A DNA stretch of 48,411 nucleotides from Dyadobacter luteus (GCF_003383615.1 NZ_QNUL01000038.1:1-48411); one strand, 5' to 3'; numbered from the stretch's first letter, positions 1-8,658 are shown. Notes: generated from the sequence alone by a model not told the origin. Translations and numbers: made by a program.

Positions 1-237
1 GCAAGTTCCATAATCAAAATAGTTAACCTTCCCACCGAAAAGATCAGCTACACAATATGGGTTCGTCGGACGCATACGATTGAAGTTGGAGGGATACGAC
101 ATCATGAGCGCTCGTCCGTAATCCTGATCCAGTTGACCCTGGAAATTCATTCGGAAAGCGTACCTGTTATCATAGCAGCCTCTGCAGCCAGCAAAACTAA
201 CAAAAACATCTTTATAGAGAGGAATTGCTGCTTTGCA
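1..237 (-). other. Open minus-strand frame running off the left edge (possible partial CDS)
   Basis: A minus-strand frame stays open for 79 codons, from just after a TAA (238-240) to the window edge. The first in-frame ATG is at 150-148 and gives a start MNFQGQLDQDYGRALMM. The composition looks protein-like (many aromatic, Asn and Gly residues), but I recognise no family. A second frame begins ATG at about 212 with a signal-peptide-like stretch MFLLVLLAAEAAM and stops at TGA, so a frameshifted secreted protein is possible. It could equally be chance. Confidence 0.25.
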
Positions 238-351
238 TTAAAGCCGGAAAACAAGGTCAGCTTTTGTTGTTTCAAACGATCACAAAGATTTTATCTAACA
301 GACATAAGTTCCTGCATATCCCCTGACGAAAGTAATTATGAAATTATATTT

Positions 352-396
352 GGAATGATCATTCCGATTTATTTATCTTTACGGAACAATCATTCC
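352..396. promoter_or_regulatory. Two palindromic operators upstream of the SDR gene
   Basis: GGAATGATCATTCC at 352-365 is a perfect 14-bp palindrome. GGAACAATCATTCC at 383-396 is an imperfect copy 31 bp further on. Both follow GGAA-N6-TTCC, and a third member of the set lies in front of the tetR gene (1189-1202). They sit 23-67 bp upstream of the SDR start, where a promoter is expected, so they are most simply binding sites for the TetR protein encoded at 1253. The link is inference from shared sequence and position. Confidence 0.7.
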
Positions 397-418
397 ACAA
401 TTAACAACAAATTTAAAA

Positions 419-1171
419 ATGAGTAAGTTAAAGGGTAAAGTAGCAGTAGTAACAGGCGGAAGCGCCGGCATTGGCCTGTCCACTGCGAAAGAATTCATTG
501 AGCAAGGCGCGAAGGTTATTATCACAGGGCGCAATCAACAAACCATTGATCAGGCGCTTCTACAATTAGGCAATAACGCCATGGGTATTCGGGCTGATGC
601 TGCGAGCCTGCAAGACACAGACAAACTGGTTGAGCAGGTTCAATCCCAATTCGGGAAGGTCGACGTTCTGTTTGTAAATGCAGGTGTGGCACTTCAGGAG
701 CCGGTCGGTCAGGTAACGGAATCTATATTTGATACCATGGTAGACATCAATTTTAAGGGCGCGGTTTTCACCACAGAAAAATTTATTCCTATTCTTAACG
801 ACGGAGCTTCGATCATCCACATGACCTCAGTGAGCGCGTTTACCTTTGCTTCGGGAACAGCCATTTACTCAGCAAGCAAGGCCGCACTGACTGCTTATAG
901 TAAAAGTGCAGCAGTGGAGCTTTCAGACAGAAAAATCAGAATTAACATCGTTGCACCCGCTATGACAGAGACGGAAGCCATCTATAAAGGACAATTTGCG
1001 AGTGAAGAGATCCACACATTCATCAGAAGTAAAATGCCATTCAAACGCTACGGAGAGCCTGCTGAGGTGGCGCGAACTGTCGCATTTCTTGCATCTGATG
1101 AAACTTCATTTATCTCGGGTGCAGAAATCACCATTGACGGAGGAGCGTCTGTAAATGCACTACGTTTCTAA
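419..1171 (+). CDS. SDR-family NAD(P)-dependent oxidoreductase
   Basis: A 250-residue classical short-chain dehydrogenase/reductase. The Rossmann cofactor motif TGGSAGIG is at residues 12-19, NAG at 87-89, and the catalytic Tyr150 and Lys154 lie in YSASK with Ser residues at 137-139 just before. The C-terminus ISGAEITIDGGASVNALRF is typical of the glucose/ribitol dehydrogenase-like group, and the length matches classical SDRs. It is presumably a cytosolic reductase or dehydrogenase of a small carbonyl or alcohol; the substrate cannot be read from sequence. Two GGAA-N6-TTCC operators lie just upstream and a TetR gene follows on the same strand 81 bp downstream, so expression is probably derepressed by an inducer bound by that TetR protein. 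Confidence 0.9.
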   Translation: MSKLKGKVAVVTGGSAGIGLSTAKEFIEQGAKVIITGRNQQTIDQALLQLGNNAMGIRADAASLQDTDKLVEQVQSQFGKVDVLFVNAGVALQEPVGQVTESIFDTMVDINFKGAVFTTEKFIPILNDGASIIHMTSVSAFTFASGTAIYSASKAALTAYSKSAAVELSDRKIRINIVAPAMTETEAIYKGQFASEEIHTFIRSKMPFKRYGEPAEVARTVAFLASDETSFISGAEITIDGGASVNALRF

Positions 1172-1182
1172 TTTTTTTGTCT

Positions 1183-1208
1183 AAATACGGAACGAATGTT
1201 CCGTATTT
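1183..1208. promoter_or_regulatory. Long palindromic operator in front of tetR
   Basis: A perfect inverted repeat: AAATACGGAAC (1183-1193), four-base spacer GAAT, GTTCCGTATTT (1198-1208). Its core GGAACGAATGTTCC fits the GGAA-N6-TTCC pattern of the two sites before the SDR gene. It lies 45 bp before the chosen tetR start, so it probably mediates autorepression. It also follows the SDR stop by 12 bp and could fold as a weak terminator. An ATG inside it (1196) extends the tetR frame but is unlikely to be a real start. Confidence 0.7.
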
Positions 1209-1252
1209 ACTATTTTTGTCGTAGTATATGTGTTTCTTCACAAAGCTTACTT

Positions 1253-1837
1253 ATGGCAAGAACAAAAGTGTTTGATCAACAAGTGGTATTGGACAAAGCA
1301 ATGAACTTGTTTTGGCAAAACGGCTACAATGCCACCTCTGCGCAGGACCTCGTCGACGGTCTTGGTATAAGTCGTTCCAGTTTATATGATACCTATGGTG
1401 ACAAACATTCCCTTTTTATCCTTGCCTTGAAGCAATACAGGAAAGAAAGGATTGATCCCGTATTTGAACAGGCAGAAGTTGTTGAGGATGTAGAGGCCTA
1501 TATCAGGAATGTTTTTGAAATCGTTAAAGCAGATGCTATTAGTCCCGAGCACAATAAGGGTTGTTTGATGGTGAACTCCGCAGTGGAATTGGCCCCCTTT
1601 GATTCCGAGGTAGCAATTATTGCGAATTCCATTATGGAAGATTCGGAAAATGCAGTTTGTAAAGCTATTGAACGGGGACAAAATTCCGGCGTCTTCACAA
1701 CAAAACATTCGCCCCGCGCATTGGCAAGATTTATCTTCAATTCCCTTAACGGATTGCGGGTAACTATGAAATTTGATGCCAGCAAAGCGGTCTTTGACGA
1801 CATCGTTACCGTTTGTTTATCCGCATTGAAGGCTTGA
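1253..1837 (+). CDS. TetR/AcrR-family transcriptional repressor
   Basis: A 194-residue TetR-type regulator when started at ATG 1253 (MARTKVFDQQ). The frame is open back to 1196, but that ATG lies inside the operator palindrome and would add a non-homologous leader. The N-terminal helix-turn-helix is easy to see: VLDKAMNLFWQNGYNATS, then DLVDGLGISRSSLYDTYGDK, the usual TetR recognition helix and YxxYxDK turn (about residues 10-50). The remaining all-helical part should hold the ligand pocket and dimer interface. It follows the SDR gene on the same strand with an operator between them. The likely role is ligand-responsive repression of itself and the SDR. Confidence 0.9.
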   Translation: MARTKVFDQQVVLDKAMNLFWQNGYNATSAQDLVDGLGISRSSLYDTYGDKHSLFILALKQYRKERIDPVFEQAEVVEDVEAYIRNVFEIVKADAISPEHNKGCLMVNSAVELAPFDSEVAIIANSIMEDSENAVCKAIERGQNSGVFTTKHSPRALARFIFNSLNGLRVTMKFDASKAVFDDIVTVCLSALKA

Positions 1838-2134
1838 AAGACCCACTTAGCAGAAGCTCCTAAATTATAAATCGAACCATCCTCCATCCTATTTTGATCG
1901 ATTGCCCTAAGACAATCTGCAAGGGAATCTAACAAATAATCACCTTGTCACATAATACTATACACTACCTGTTTCAGAAGTCAAAATCAGAGCTGTGCAG
2001 GATATAAGATGTGAGAATCTTGGCAATACAATTAACCTTTCGTTTGAATCCGTGATATGCATACAAGCTTCAGGGTTTTGCATACAGCCGCCTGACTGAG
2101 GCTTCTGATATTTGCATAACAAAAAACAAACAGC

Positions 2135-3139
2135 ATGGAAATCAAAAAAACGAATTTAGGTAATCAAGGTTTAGTAGTGCCGGTGATCGGGCTGGGCTGC
2201 ATGGGCATGACAGGCTTTGAAGAAGGACATATGTATGGACCAGCAGACGAAAAGGAAGCCATCGCGACCATTCACCGGTCACTGGAACTGGGTGGTAATT
2301 TTCTGGACACTGCCGATCTTTACGGACCTTTAAAAAACGAACAGCTCATCGCGAAAGCAATTCAGGGGAAACGCGAAAAATACATTATCGCCTCTAAATT
2401 CGGATGGGAAATTGATGACAATAACAAAGTTACCTGGGCGATTAACGGTCAAAAAAAGTATGTAAAAAAAGCATTGGAGCGCTCTCTGAAAAATCTGGGT
2501 ACCGATTACATTGATCTGTATTACCTTCACAGACTTGATAAAAACACACCTGTCGAGGAAACGGTGGAAGCGATGAGTGAACTTGTGAAGGAAGGGAAAG
2601 TGGGGTATCTTGGCTTATCGGAAGTCTCTTCCGAAACTGCCCGCAGAGCACATGCCGTACACCCGATAACGGCCGTGCAAAGCGAATACTCACTTTTTGA
2701 GCGTACTGTGGAAGAGCGCGGTGTACTCCAAACGCTTGATGAACTTGGCATCGGTTTTGTAGCTTACTCTCCGTTAGGACGTGGTTTTCTATCAGGGCAA
2801 ATTCGCAGTATCGACGACCTTCCTGAGAATGACTTCCGGCGGGCCATCCCCCGCTTTCAACAGGAGTACTTTTACAAAAATATCGAACTGGTACAAGCAA
2901 TCGAACAGATGGCTTCGGCGAAAAATGTTACCTCGTCTCAACTGGCGCTTGCGTGGATTATCAGCAAAGGAATTTTACCAATTCCGGGTACAAAAAGAAC
3001 AAAATATGTTGAACAGAATATTGCGGCAACCGCTATTGAATTGAGCCCCGACGACCTGTCCAAACTTGAAAGCATTGTACCATTGGGTACCGACACCGGT
3101 AAACCATACGATGAGTTCAGCATGGGACTTATTGATTAA
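2135..3139 (+). CDS. Aldo/keto reductase
   Basis: A 334-residue NADP-dependent aldo/keto reductase of the bacterial YakC/IolS-like type. The catalytic tetrad is in place: Asp58 and Tyr63 in FLDTADLYGP, Lys88 in ASKFGWE, His132 in YYLHR. The C-terminal IPIPGTKR motif (about residues 281-288) is the NADP phosphate-binding segment. Length is normal and the protein should be cytosolic, reducing aldehydes or ketones; the substrate is unknown. A strong terminator follows directly, and an AraC-family gene in the same orientation follows that, so the pair may be a regulator-target unit even though it is not one operon. Confidence 0.92.
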   Translation: MEIKKTNLGNQGLVVPVIGLGCMGMTGFEEGHMYGPADEKEAIATIHRSLELGGNFLDTADLYGPLKNEQLIAKAIQGKREKYIIASKFGWEIDDNNKVTWAINGQKKYVKKALERSLKNLGTDYIDLYYLHRLDKNTPVEETVEAMSELVKEGKVGYLGLSEVSSETARRAHAVHPITAVQSEYSLFERTVEERGVLQTLDELGIGFVAYSPLGRGFLSGQIRSIDDLPENDFRRAIPRFQQEYFYKNIELVQAIEQMASAKNVTSSQLALAWIISKGILPIPGTKRTKYVEQNIAATAIELSPDDLSKLESIVPLGTDTGKPYDEFSMGLID

Positions 3140-3146
3140 TCCACCG

Positions 3147-3179
3147 AAACGGTTGCATTGAATTTTTTGCAACCGTTTT
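3147..3179 (+). terminator. Rho-independent terminator after the aldo/keto reductase gene
   Basis: An 11-bp perfect stem, AAACGGTTGCA (3147-3157) pairing with TGCAACCGTTT (3168-3178), a 10-base T-rich loop, and a T-rich tail (3176-3188). It begins 8 bp after the reductase stop. It also covers a TTG that extends the following AraC frame, which argues against that upstream start. Confidence 0.8.
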
Positions 3180-3193
3180 ATTTACTTTACGCC

Positions 3194-4090
3194 ATGAATT
3201 CTATCAAATCCATATCGGAGTTTCACAGGTTACTGTCTCTTCCTGAGCCTCGTCATCCGCTGGTGAGCGTGGTCAATCTTTCAGAAAGCATTTTTCTGCA
3301 GGATGATGTGTGGAAGGGTTTTGTAAACCGCTTCTATTGCGTAGCGCTGAAAAGAGAAGCAAAAGGCAAAATCAAGTATGGCCAGCAGCATTACGATTAT
3401 GACAAAGGCGTGCTTAGCTTCACCGCTCCAAACCAGGTGCAATATCTCGATCTTCAGACCGTAGAATGCGGGTCAGGATACCTGCTCATTTTCCATCCGG
3501 ATTTTCTGCTGACCCATGCATTGGCTACGACCATTCACAACTATGGATTCTTTTCCTACGCTGTCAATGAGGCATTACACCTTTCTGCGGAAGAGGAAGA
3601 AGACCTGATCAGTATTCTTCATAAAATTGATAAAGAATGTACACATATAGACAAGCACACACAAGAAATTATTCTGTCTCAGATTGAGCTGCTGCTCAGT
3701 TATTCTCAACGTTTTTATGAAAGGCAATTTATTACCCGGAAAAACCTCAATCATCAGCTCCTCGTCCGTTTTGAACAATTATTAGACAATTATTTCGATT
3801 CTAATGAACCGACAGAAAAGGGGCTTCTTACCGTGCAACAAATTGCTGAACAGATGAACCTTTCGCCAAATTACCTGAGTGACCTTCTACGCATCCATAC
3901 AGGGCAGAATACCCAGCAGCACATCCATGAAAAGCTGATTGCTAAAGCGAAGGAAAGGCTCTCTACGACCAGCCTGTCGATCAGTGAAATTGCCTATGCA
4001 TTGGGTTTTGAACACGCACAGTCATTCAGCACGTTATTTAAGAAGAAGACCAGCATTTCACCCATAGAGTTCAGGCAAACCTTCAATTAA
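3194..4090 (+). CDS. AraC-family transcriptional regulator
   Basis: A 298-residue regulator from ATG 3194 (MNSIKSISEF). A TTG at 3158 extends the frame but lies in the terminator hairpin. Residues 1 to about 190 form the AraC cupin-like sensing half. The C-terminal about 100 residues hold two helix-turn-helix motifs: TVQQIAEQMNLSPNYLSDLL and ISEIAYALGFEHAQSFSTLF, followed by the family ending KKKTSISPIEFRQTF. It probably activates the neighbouring aldo/keto reductase or a related redox gene; that is inference from position. Its last 8 bp overlap the convergent gene at 4083. Confidence 0.9.
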   Translation: MNSIKSISEFHRLLSLPEPRHPLVSVVNLSESIFLQDDVWKGFVNRFYCVALKREAKGKIKYGQQHYDYDKGVLSFTAPNQVQYLDLQTVECGSGYLLIFHPDFLLTHALATTIHNYGFFSYAVNEALHLSAEEEEDLISILHKIDKECTHIDKHTQEIILSQIELLLSYSQRFYERQFITRKNLNHQLLVRFEQLLDNYFDSNEPTEKGLLTVQQIAEQMNLSPNYLSDLLRIHTGQNTQQHIHEKLIAKAKERLSTTSLSISEIAYALGFEHAQSFSTLFKKKTSISPIEFRQTFN

Positions 4091-4505
4091 TGCCGGATTT
4101 ATCAGTAATTACTTTCAAAATCATGTCAATAAACTCCTGTTCGGAATAAGTCTTTACGGGATCAGGATTCTTGTCATAAGCATCTTCTCCCTGTAAAAGA
4201 TTTAGTTCTTTGTTCAGACGAAATATAAAGCAATGTCCTCCCACGTTGGTAAATACATGTTCCTTGTTATTGAATTGAATATAAAGATTGTATTCCTCGT
4301 CCTTTTTCGGAAAGTATTCAGGCAGAATATCCACTTGAATAAACTCATTCTTCCAATAGCATAATTGGAGTGCTTTCGCCGGATCATTATTAATAACCAT
4401 CCTGACTTCACCATTAACATCTGTATCCTGTTTATTGTCTATAATATCAAAATCAGGACAATAGCTTTGAATTTCGGATAATAGCTTTTTAAAAAGAAAC
4501 TGCAT
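4083..4505 (-). CDS. Hypothetical cytosolic protein, 140 aa
   Basis: A soluble acidic protein with no signal peptide or membrane segment. The first residues, MQFLFKKLLSEIQSY, are amphipathic. The middle alternates hydrophobic and polar residues (QVDILPEYFPK, NLYIQFNNKEHVFTN), suggesting a small alpha/beta fold. I do not recognise the family. It converges on the AraC gene with an 8-bp overlap of the 3' ends and stands alone on its strand. The size and single-gene setting would fit a small immunity-type or orphan protein, but nothing in the sequence proves that. Confidence 0.65.
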   Translation of the reverse strand: MQFLFKKLLSEIQSYCPDFDIIDNKQDTDVNGEVRMVINNDPAKALQLCYWKNEFIQVDILPEYFPKKDEEYNLYIQFNNKEHVFTNVGGHCFIFRLNKELNLLQGEDAYDKNPDPVKTYSEQEFIDMILKVITDKSGIN

Positions 4506-4748
4506 TGCGCTTTATTGAAGTGTGGGCTGAATATACGCAATATCATCGAAAATATTCTAGAAATAGCTTAATGTCGTGTACAATTATATCAATGTTCAGT
4601 AATACTTGTAGATTTCTAATTACATCTTAATACGTATATTGTCTAATCTAAATTCTTAATAAAAAGACAGATGGCGTTACGAAAACGGTTTCATTTTCCA
4701 CGATTTATTTTACCGTTAAGTTAATTTAGAGCAAACTTCGGATGCAGG

Positions 4749-4779
4749 TTGGGATAAATGAAATGTAGCTTGTACTTTG
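4749..4779 (+). promoter_or_regulatory. Candidate Bacteroidota promoter for the 4810 gene
   Basis: TTG at 4749-4751 and TACTTTG at 4773-4779 are separated by 21 bp, close to the Bacteroidota sigma-A consensus TTG/TAnnTTTG. The box ends 30 bp before the ATG at 4810. The rest of 4506-4748 is AT-rich and holds nothing else I can support. Confidence 0.4.
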
Positions 4780-4809
4780 TGGTTACATCAACCTTCATAG
4801 TCCTGCTTT

Positions 4810-6198
4810 ATGAGAAAACTGTTACTATACTCAGCTGTGTTAATTGCCTTTCAGTCTCATGCTCAGATTTCCTTTATCGACAGCACAACTACCTGGGAAC
4901 AGCTTTCTAAAGCTGCTAAAAAGGACAAAAAGCTTCTTTTTATCCATTTATGGGGCACCGGATGTGAACAATGCAATGAAGTGGCCAATCAGGGATTCAA
5001 AAGCCCCGGGCTCCAAAAGATATTTCAGGACAATTTCATTGCTATCAGCGCTGATATAACCTCTGAAAATGGCAAAAAACTGGCTGAAAAGTTTCAGATC
5101 CGTGCACCTTTCGTCTCACTTTTTGCAGATCCGGAAGGTAATCTTCTCAACAGATACAACGGAACCACAAACAACGCTGGCACCTATCTGGAAAATGCCA
5201 AACTGGCTATCCAACGGAAATCGGGCAAGCAACTCAGTGATTACGAAAAAGAATATCAAAAAGGACAACGGTCAATCGTTTTTCTGAAAGAGTTTATTCG
5301 CAAAAGGCGTGAAGTTAATTTACCATCAGGCGATTTATTAGATGAATATGTCGGCAAACTACCGGTAGATTCTTTAGCTGATCTACAAGTGATCAGATTC
5401 ATATTTCAACAGGGACCAACGCTCGACAGCAGAGCTTACAAATTAATTCAGGCGATAAGCGGCTCGGGCAAAGGAAATAAAAGGTTGGTAGATAGTTTGT
5501 ATAAATCTATTCCTTACCAGGAAGCAGTAGCGATTAACAGAGCAATTATAGCTAATAGCATGCAAAAAGCTGTTCAGACAAAAGATATAAATCTTGCTTC
5601 CCAAACCGCATATTTTACGCAGCAGACCTATTCTCCTGATTTTAATTCAGGCAGACTTTATTATCACCGGGGTCTGATCAACTTCTATTATACAATTAAA
5701 GATACAACAAGCTATTTCAGAGAATCGAGCCTCTTCATAACGAATACTCATCTTCGGATGACCGTTGATTCCCTGAAAAGAATAGATGAGGCAGCTTTTG
5801 AAAAATCCAGGGAGCGACAAATGCCAATGGGTCCGGGCGGATCAAGGCAGGCAGTACAATTTGCTCCGCCTTCCCAACATTTTCATATGGAACTCAATGA
5901 GCATGCCTGGCACTTTTACCAGCTTAACAACAAAACCAGGGACCTGGAACAAGCGCTGATGTGGTCGAAAAAATCGATGGAATGGTATGAAGACCTGCGC
6001 CGGGATAAGAATTATATGCCACTGGGAAACCCAGCCTATATCGATACCTATGCACATTTACTCTATAAACTCAACCGCAAAAGCGAAGCGATTGAATGGC
6101 AAACTAAAGCGGTGGAAGCTCAAAAAGTAACCGGCCAGTCTTGGGTATCTATGGAAAAAGATTTGGAGAAAATGAAAGCCGGGACTCTGCAGTGGTAG
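4810..6198 (+). CDS. Secreted thioredoxin-fold protein with C-terminal helical repeats
   Basis: 462 residues. A signal peptide (MRKLLLYSAVLIAFQSHAQ) is followed by a thioredoxin-like domain of about 130 residues with CEQC at Cys52-Cys55 in the context LWGTGCEQCN. Further on are the cis-Pro-like segment IRAPFVSLF and the strand NLLNRYNG. This matches the periplasmic DUF255/Thioredoxin_7 group of Bacteroidota. Residues 150-462 are helical; the end (DTYAHLLYKLNRKSEAIEWQTKAVE) looks like a tetratricopeptide repeat. The likely role is thiol-disulfide exchange or protein folding in the envelope, with the helical part binding a partner. It stands alone between a candidate promoter and a convergent fic gene. 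Confidence 0.8.
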   Translation: MRKLLLYSAVLIAFQSHAQISFIDSTTTWEQLSKAAKKDKKLLFIHLWGTGCEQCNEVANQGFKSPGLQKIFQDNFIAISADITSENGKKLAEKFQIRAPFVSLFADPEGNLLNRYNGTTNNAGTYLENAKLAIQRKSGKQLSDYEKEYQKGQRSIVFLKEFIRKRREVNLPSGDLLDEYVGKLPVDSLADLQVIRFIFQQGPTLDSRAYKLIQAISGSGKGNKRLVDSLYKSIPYQEAVAINRAIIANSMQKAVQTKDINLASQTAYFTQQTYSPDFNSGRLYYHRGLINFYYTIKDTTSYFRESSLFITNTHLRMTVDSLKRIDEAAFEKSRERQMPMGPGGSRQAVQFAPPSQHFHMELNEHAWHFYQLNNKTRDLEQALMWSKKSMEWYEDLRRDKNYMPLGNPAYIDTYAHLLYKLNRKSEAIEWQTKAVEAQKVTGQSWVSMEKDLEKMKAGTLQW

Positions 6199-6266
6199 TG
6201 CTCATTAAATCGTCTTCACTTCAATAATATATTTTCTAAATATTGCGGCGCTTTGCTGTGAACACA

Positions 6267-7259
6267 CTAAACAGAAAGTACCAGATTGTAACGAACCGAC
6301 CGCCCTGCACCTTGTTGTTCAAAAATACCGGTTTGATACAGATGCTGCAGATCCCTGGTAGCGGTTGCCTTCGACGTTTTGGTGATGGACATGTATTTGG
6401 CCGCACTCATCCCTCCTTCAAAACCAGACGGTCCGCTTTGAAGCATTCTGTTAATCACTTTTGATTGTCGGTCGTTTAAAATTAGATTATATTGATCAAA
6501 GAACCTTGTCTTCTTCACTGTGAATTCAATAGTATCTCTCGCGTCACGTTGTGCCTCCAATATGACGTTGGTGAAATAAAGAATCCAGTCAGAAATTTCC
6601 AGTTGCGACTGGGCGGCTTTTAAGGCGTCGTAATATTGCTTCTTGTTTTTCTCTATGACCTTTGACATAGACAGAAGCACTGGACCTTTCAGTGAGCTAG
6701 AGAGCGTAAATTCTGCCAGAGCCCTTCCGATACGACCATTACCATCTTCAAAAGGATGGATGGATTCAAAATACAAATGAGCAATAGCTGCCTTGATCAG
6801 GGCGGCTGTGATATCGTCGGCATGTTGACTCTTAGGTGTATTAAACCATTCCAAAAATTGCTGCATTTCATTCTCCACGCAAGTGGATGGTGGAGCCTGA
6901 TAATGAACGATTTCTCGTCCCAATGCGCCTGAAATAACCAACATGGGCTCGGCGCTCGTTCGCCAGCAACCAGCATTAATTCCAGGATAAGACTCCATCA
7001 GAATCTTGTGCCAGCTTAAAATCATTTCCTTTGATAATTTTTGCTGCGACTGCTCTTTGATTATTGTCATCAAAGTTGCCACACCGAAAACTCTTTTATC
7101 TGCAATTTTATGACCATCGCTGATACCTAAATTCTTCCGGATGGAGAACATCACACCGATCCGGCTCATGTACTCTCCTTCGATCTCCGAAGTTTTCATA
7201 ACCTCAGAAATCAGAATTTCCAGTTGCGTCTGCCGGGTCAAATCCTGATTCAAACCCAC
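6267..7259 (-). CDS. Fic/DOC-family protein (AMP-transferase fold), probably N-terminally truncated
   Basis: 330 residues. The Fic active-site loop HPFEDGNGRIGR is at residues 168-179, with the catalytic His168 present. Near the N-terminus TSEIEG (residues 23-28) matches the inhibitory motif [S/T]xxxE[G/N] of class II Fic proteins, whose Glu blocks productive ATP binding. The C-terminal about 80 residues (IINRMLQSG to the end) are a winged helix. Such proteins usually transfer AMP from ATP to a target hydroxyl. Family members normally carry about 60-70 residues before the inhibitory helix; here there are only about 22. The start is GTG, and the frame is closed 27 bp upstream by TAG inside an inverted repeat beside an IS630 relic. 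The insertion probably removed the true N-terminus. Confidence 0.8.
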   Translation of the reverse strand: MGLNQDLTRQTQLEILISEVMKTSEIEGEYMSRIGVMFSIRKNLGISDGHKIADKRVFGVATLMTIIKEQSQQKLSKEMILSWHKILMESYPGINAGCWRTSAEPMLVISGALGREIVHYQAPPSTCVENEMQQFLEWFNTPKSQHADDITAALIKAAIAHLYFESIHPFEDGNGRIGRALAEFTLSSSLKGPVLLSMSKVIEKNKKQYYDALKAAQSQLEISDWILYFTNVILEAQRDARDTIEFTVKKTRFFDQYNLILNDRQSKVINRMLQSGPSGFEGGMSAAKYMSITKTSKATATRDLQHLYQTGIFEQQGAGRSVRYNLVLSV

Positions 7260-7273
7260 TAGTTTAATGATTT

Positions 7274-7304
7274 CAGAGATAATAAACTAAAATTATTATC
7301 TCTG
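7274..7304. repeat. Perfect 12-bp inverted repeat between fic and the IS630 gene
   Basis: CAGAGATAATAA (7274-7285), seven-base loop, TTATTATCTCTG (7293-7304). It lies 14 bp upstream of the fic GTG and 4 bp upstream of the transposase ATG on the other strand. It could be an operator for the divergent genes or a mark left at the IS border. Confidence 0.6.
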
Positions 7305-7308
7305 TGGT

Positions 7309-8099
7309 ATGGCCAGGATAGCACAACCCATCATAGCGAGTGAAGAAGACCGTCTGGAACTTCTTGTAATGAGCCGCTCTTTTAAAATAGAGAAACGATA
7401 CAGCCAAAGGGCAGAAGTAATCCTTTTGAGTCTGGAAGGAAAAGGATTGATGAGATCATTATCAGCACGGGTTTGACCCGCCCTATTGTGAATAAATGGC
7501 GGCAACGGTTTCGCAGATTGCGCCTTGCCGGTTTGAAAGACGCTGCCAGGAGCGGTAAACCTGCCACGGTAACAGCCAGCCAAAAAGCGATGGTAATTCA
7601 AAAAGCCTGTGAGAAGCCTGATGGCGGCTACACCCACTGGTCGCAGAGACGAATCGGACAGCAGGTAGGTATCAGCCAAACCAAGGTGCAACAGATTCTG
7701 AAGAAAGCAGACCTGAAACCGTACAAAATAGAATACTGGTGTGGCAAAAGTCCTGATCCTGAATTTGAACAGAGGATGTTTAATATCGTGGGGCTATACA
7801 TGAATCCACCGGAAAATGTGATTGTGGATAACCTGGCAATCCATAAATATAAAAAAGTAAAAGAATGGTTAGCTGGCAAAAGAAAGATAAAACTACACTT
7901 CACGCCAACCTACTGCTCGTGGCTTAACCAGGTCGAGATATTTTTCAACATGCTATCAAAAGACGTACTAAAAGGAGGTGTCTGGAAATCAGTTGAACAG
8001 CCATCAGCACAACTCATCGAATATATTAAAACTTACAATCAGACAAAGGCCAAGCCATTCGCATGGACATACACCGGAAATCTACTATCAGTTAGTTAA
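7309..8099 (+). pseudogene. IS630-family transposase, frameshifted and internally deleted
   Basis: Starts at ATG 7309 (MARIAQPIIA). The N-terminal helix-turn-helix region runs to about 7445, where the frame must slip by -1 to continue as EIIISTGLTRPIVNKW; frame 0 ends at TGA 7477-7479. Downstream are WSQRRIGQQVGIS, the linker, VDNLAIHKY (second catalytic Asp) and SWLNQVEIFF (catalytic Glu). In full-length relatives about 70 residues, including the first catalytic Asp, separate LYMNPPE from IVDNLAIHK. Here the two are joined directly. The slip could be the programmed frameshift some IS630 elements use, but the missing first Asp makes this copy inactive. Confidence 0.85.
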
Positions 8100-8325
8100 T
8101 TTACTTAAAAATCATTACACTAGTTGCTGGTTGACCCAATTAACTATTATGTTCAAACTCACTTTGAACAAGTATCAGCTTATAACAGATCTCCTATACC
8201 TCCATACACAAATGAAGATATAGGAGAATGAAAATCTTATTGAGTTGTCGCTTTTTGCCAATTAATACCCTGAGTTATTATTGACAATTTCATATTGCCT
8301 TCCTTTTACAAAGATTTTCTGCAGT

Positions 8326-8652
8326 CTAATGCGCTGTTTTCGAAAAGAAATTCATGATAACAACCCCAGCAACTATAAATGCAATGCCAATTATTGCTGC
8401 CATGTCTATTTTTTGCTTAAATATTACAACGGAAACACCTACAGTAAGAACAATCCCCAATCCCGCCCAAATGGCATAAGCAATGCCCAATGGAATTGTT
8501 TTAAGTGCCAGTGAAAGGAAATAGAAACAACTTAGGTAAGCTATGACAAAAATTGTTGACGGCAACAATTTGGTGAATCCGTCGGAGGCTTTCATAAAGC
8601 TTGAACCAATAACCTCTAATACAATGGCTAAGGATAGAAACACGTATTTCAT
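8326..8652 (-). CDS. Small multidrug resistance (SMR) family efflux protein
   Basis: 108 residues with four transmembrane helices and the family hallmarks: the essential membrane Glu13 in LEVIGSSFMKASDGF and the IPLGIAYAIWAGLG signature in helix 3. SMR proteins work as antiparallel dimers in the inner membrane and exchange protons for cationic drugs or guanidinium-type compounds; which one applies here cannot be told. The gene starts 6 bp after the stop of the QorB-like gene on the same strand, so the two are almost certainly co-transcribed, with the Crp-like regulator upstream. Confidence 0.93.
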   Translation of the reverse strand: MKYVFLSLAIVLEVIGSSFMKASDGFTKLLPSTIFVIAYLSCFYFLSLALKTIPLGIAYAIWAGLGIVLTVGVSVVIFKQKIDMAAIIGIAFIVAGVVIMNFFSKTAH

Positions 8653-8658
8653 ATTGAT

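Noticed and set aside
133..426. 97-codon plus-strand frame before the SDR gene
   Set aside because: It runs through both operators and has no family features; the TTG start and Cys/Phe-rich composition look like noise.
1196..1252. Upstream ATG for the TetR gene
   Set aside because: The ATG lies inside the operator palindrome and the added residues do not fit TetR N-termini.
3158..3193. TTG start for the first AraC protein
   Set aside because: It is inside the terminator stem-loop of the preceding gene; ATG 3194 gives a normal N-terminus.
7473..8099. Treating the long IS630 frame as a complete 208-residue gene starting at TTG
   Set aside because: The helix-turn-helix N-terminus is encoded upstream from 7309 in another frame and a catalytic segment is missing, so it is a pseudogene part.
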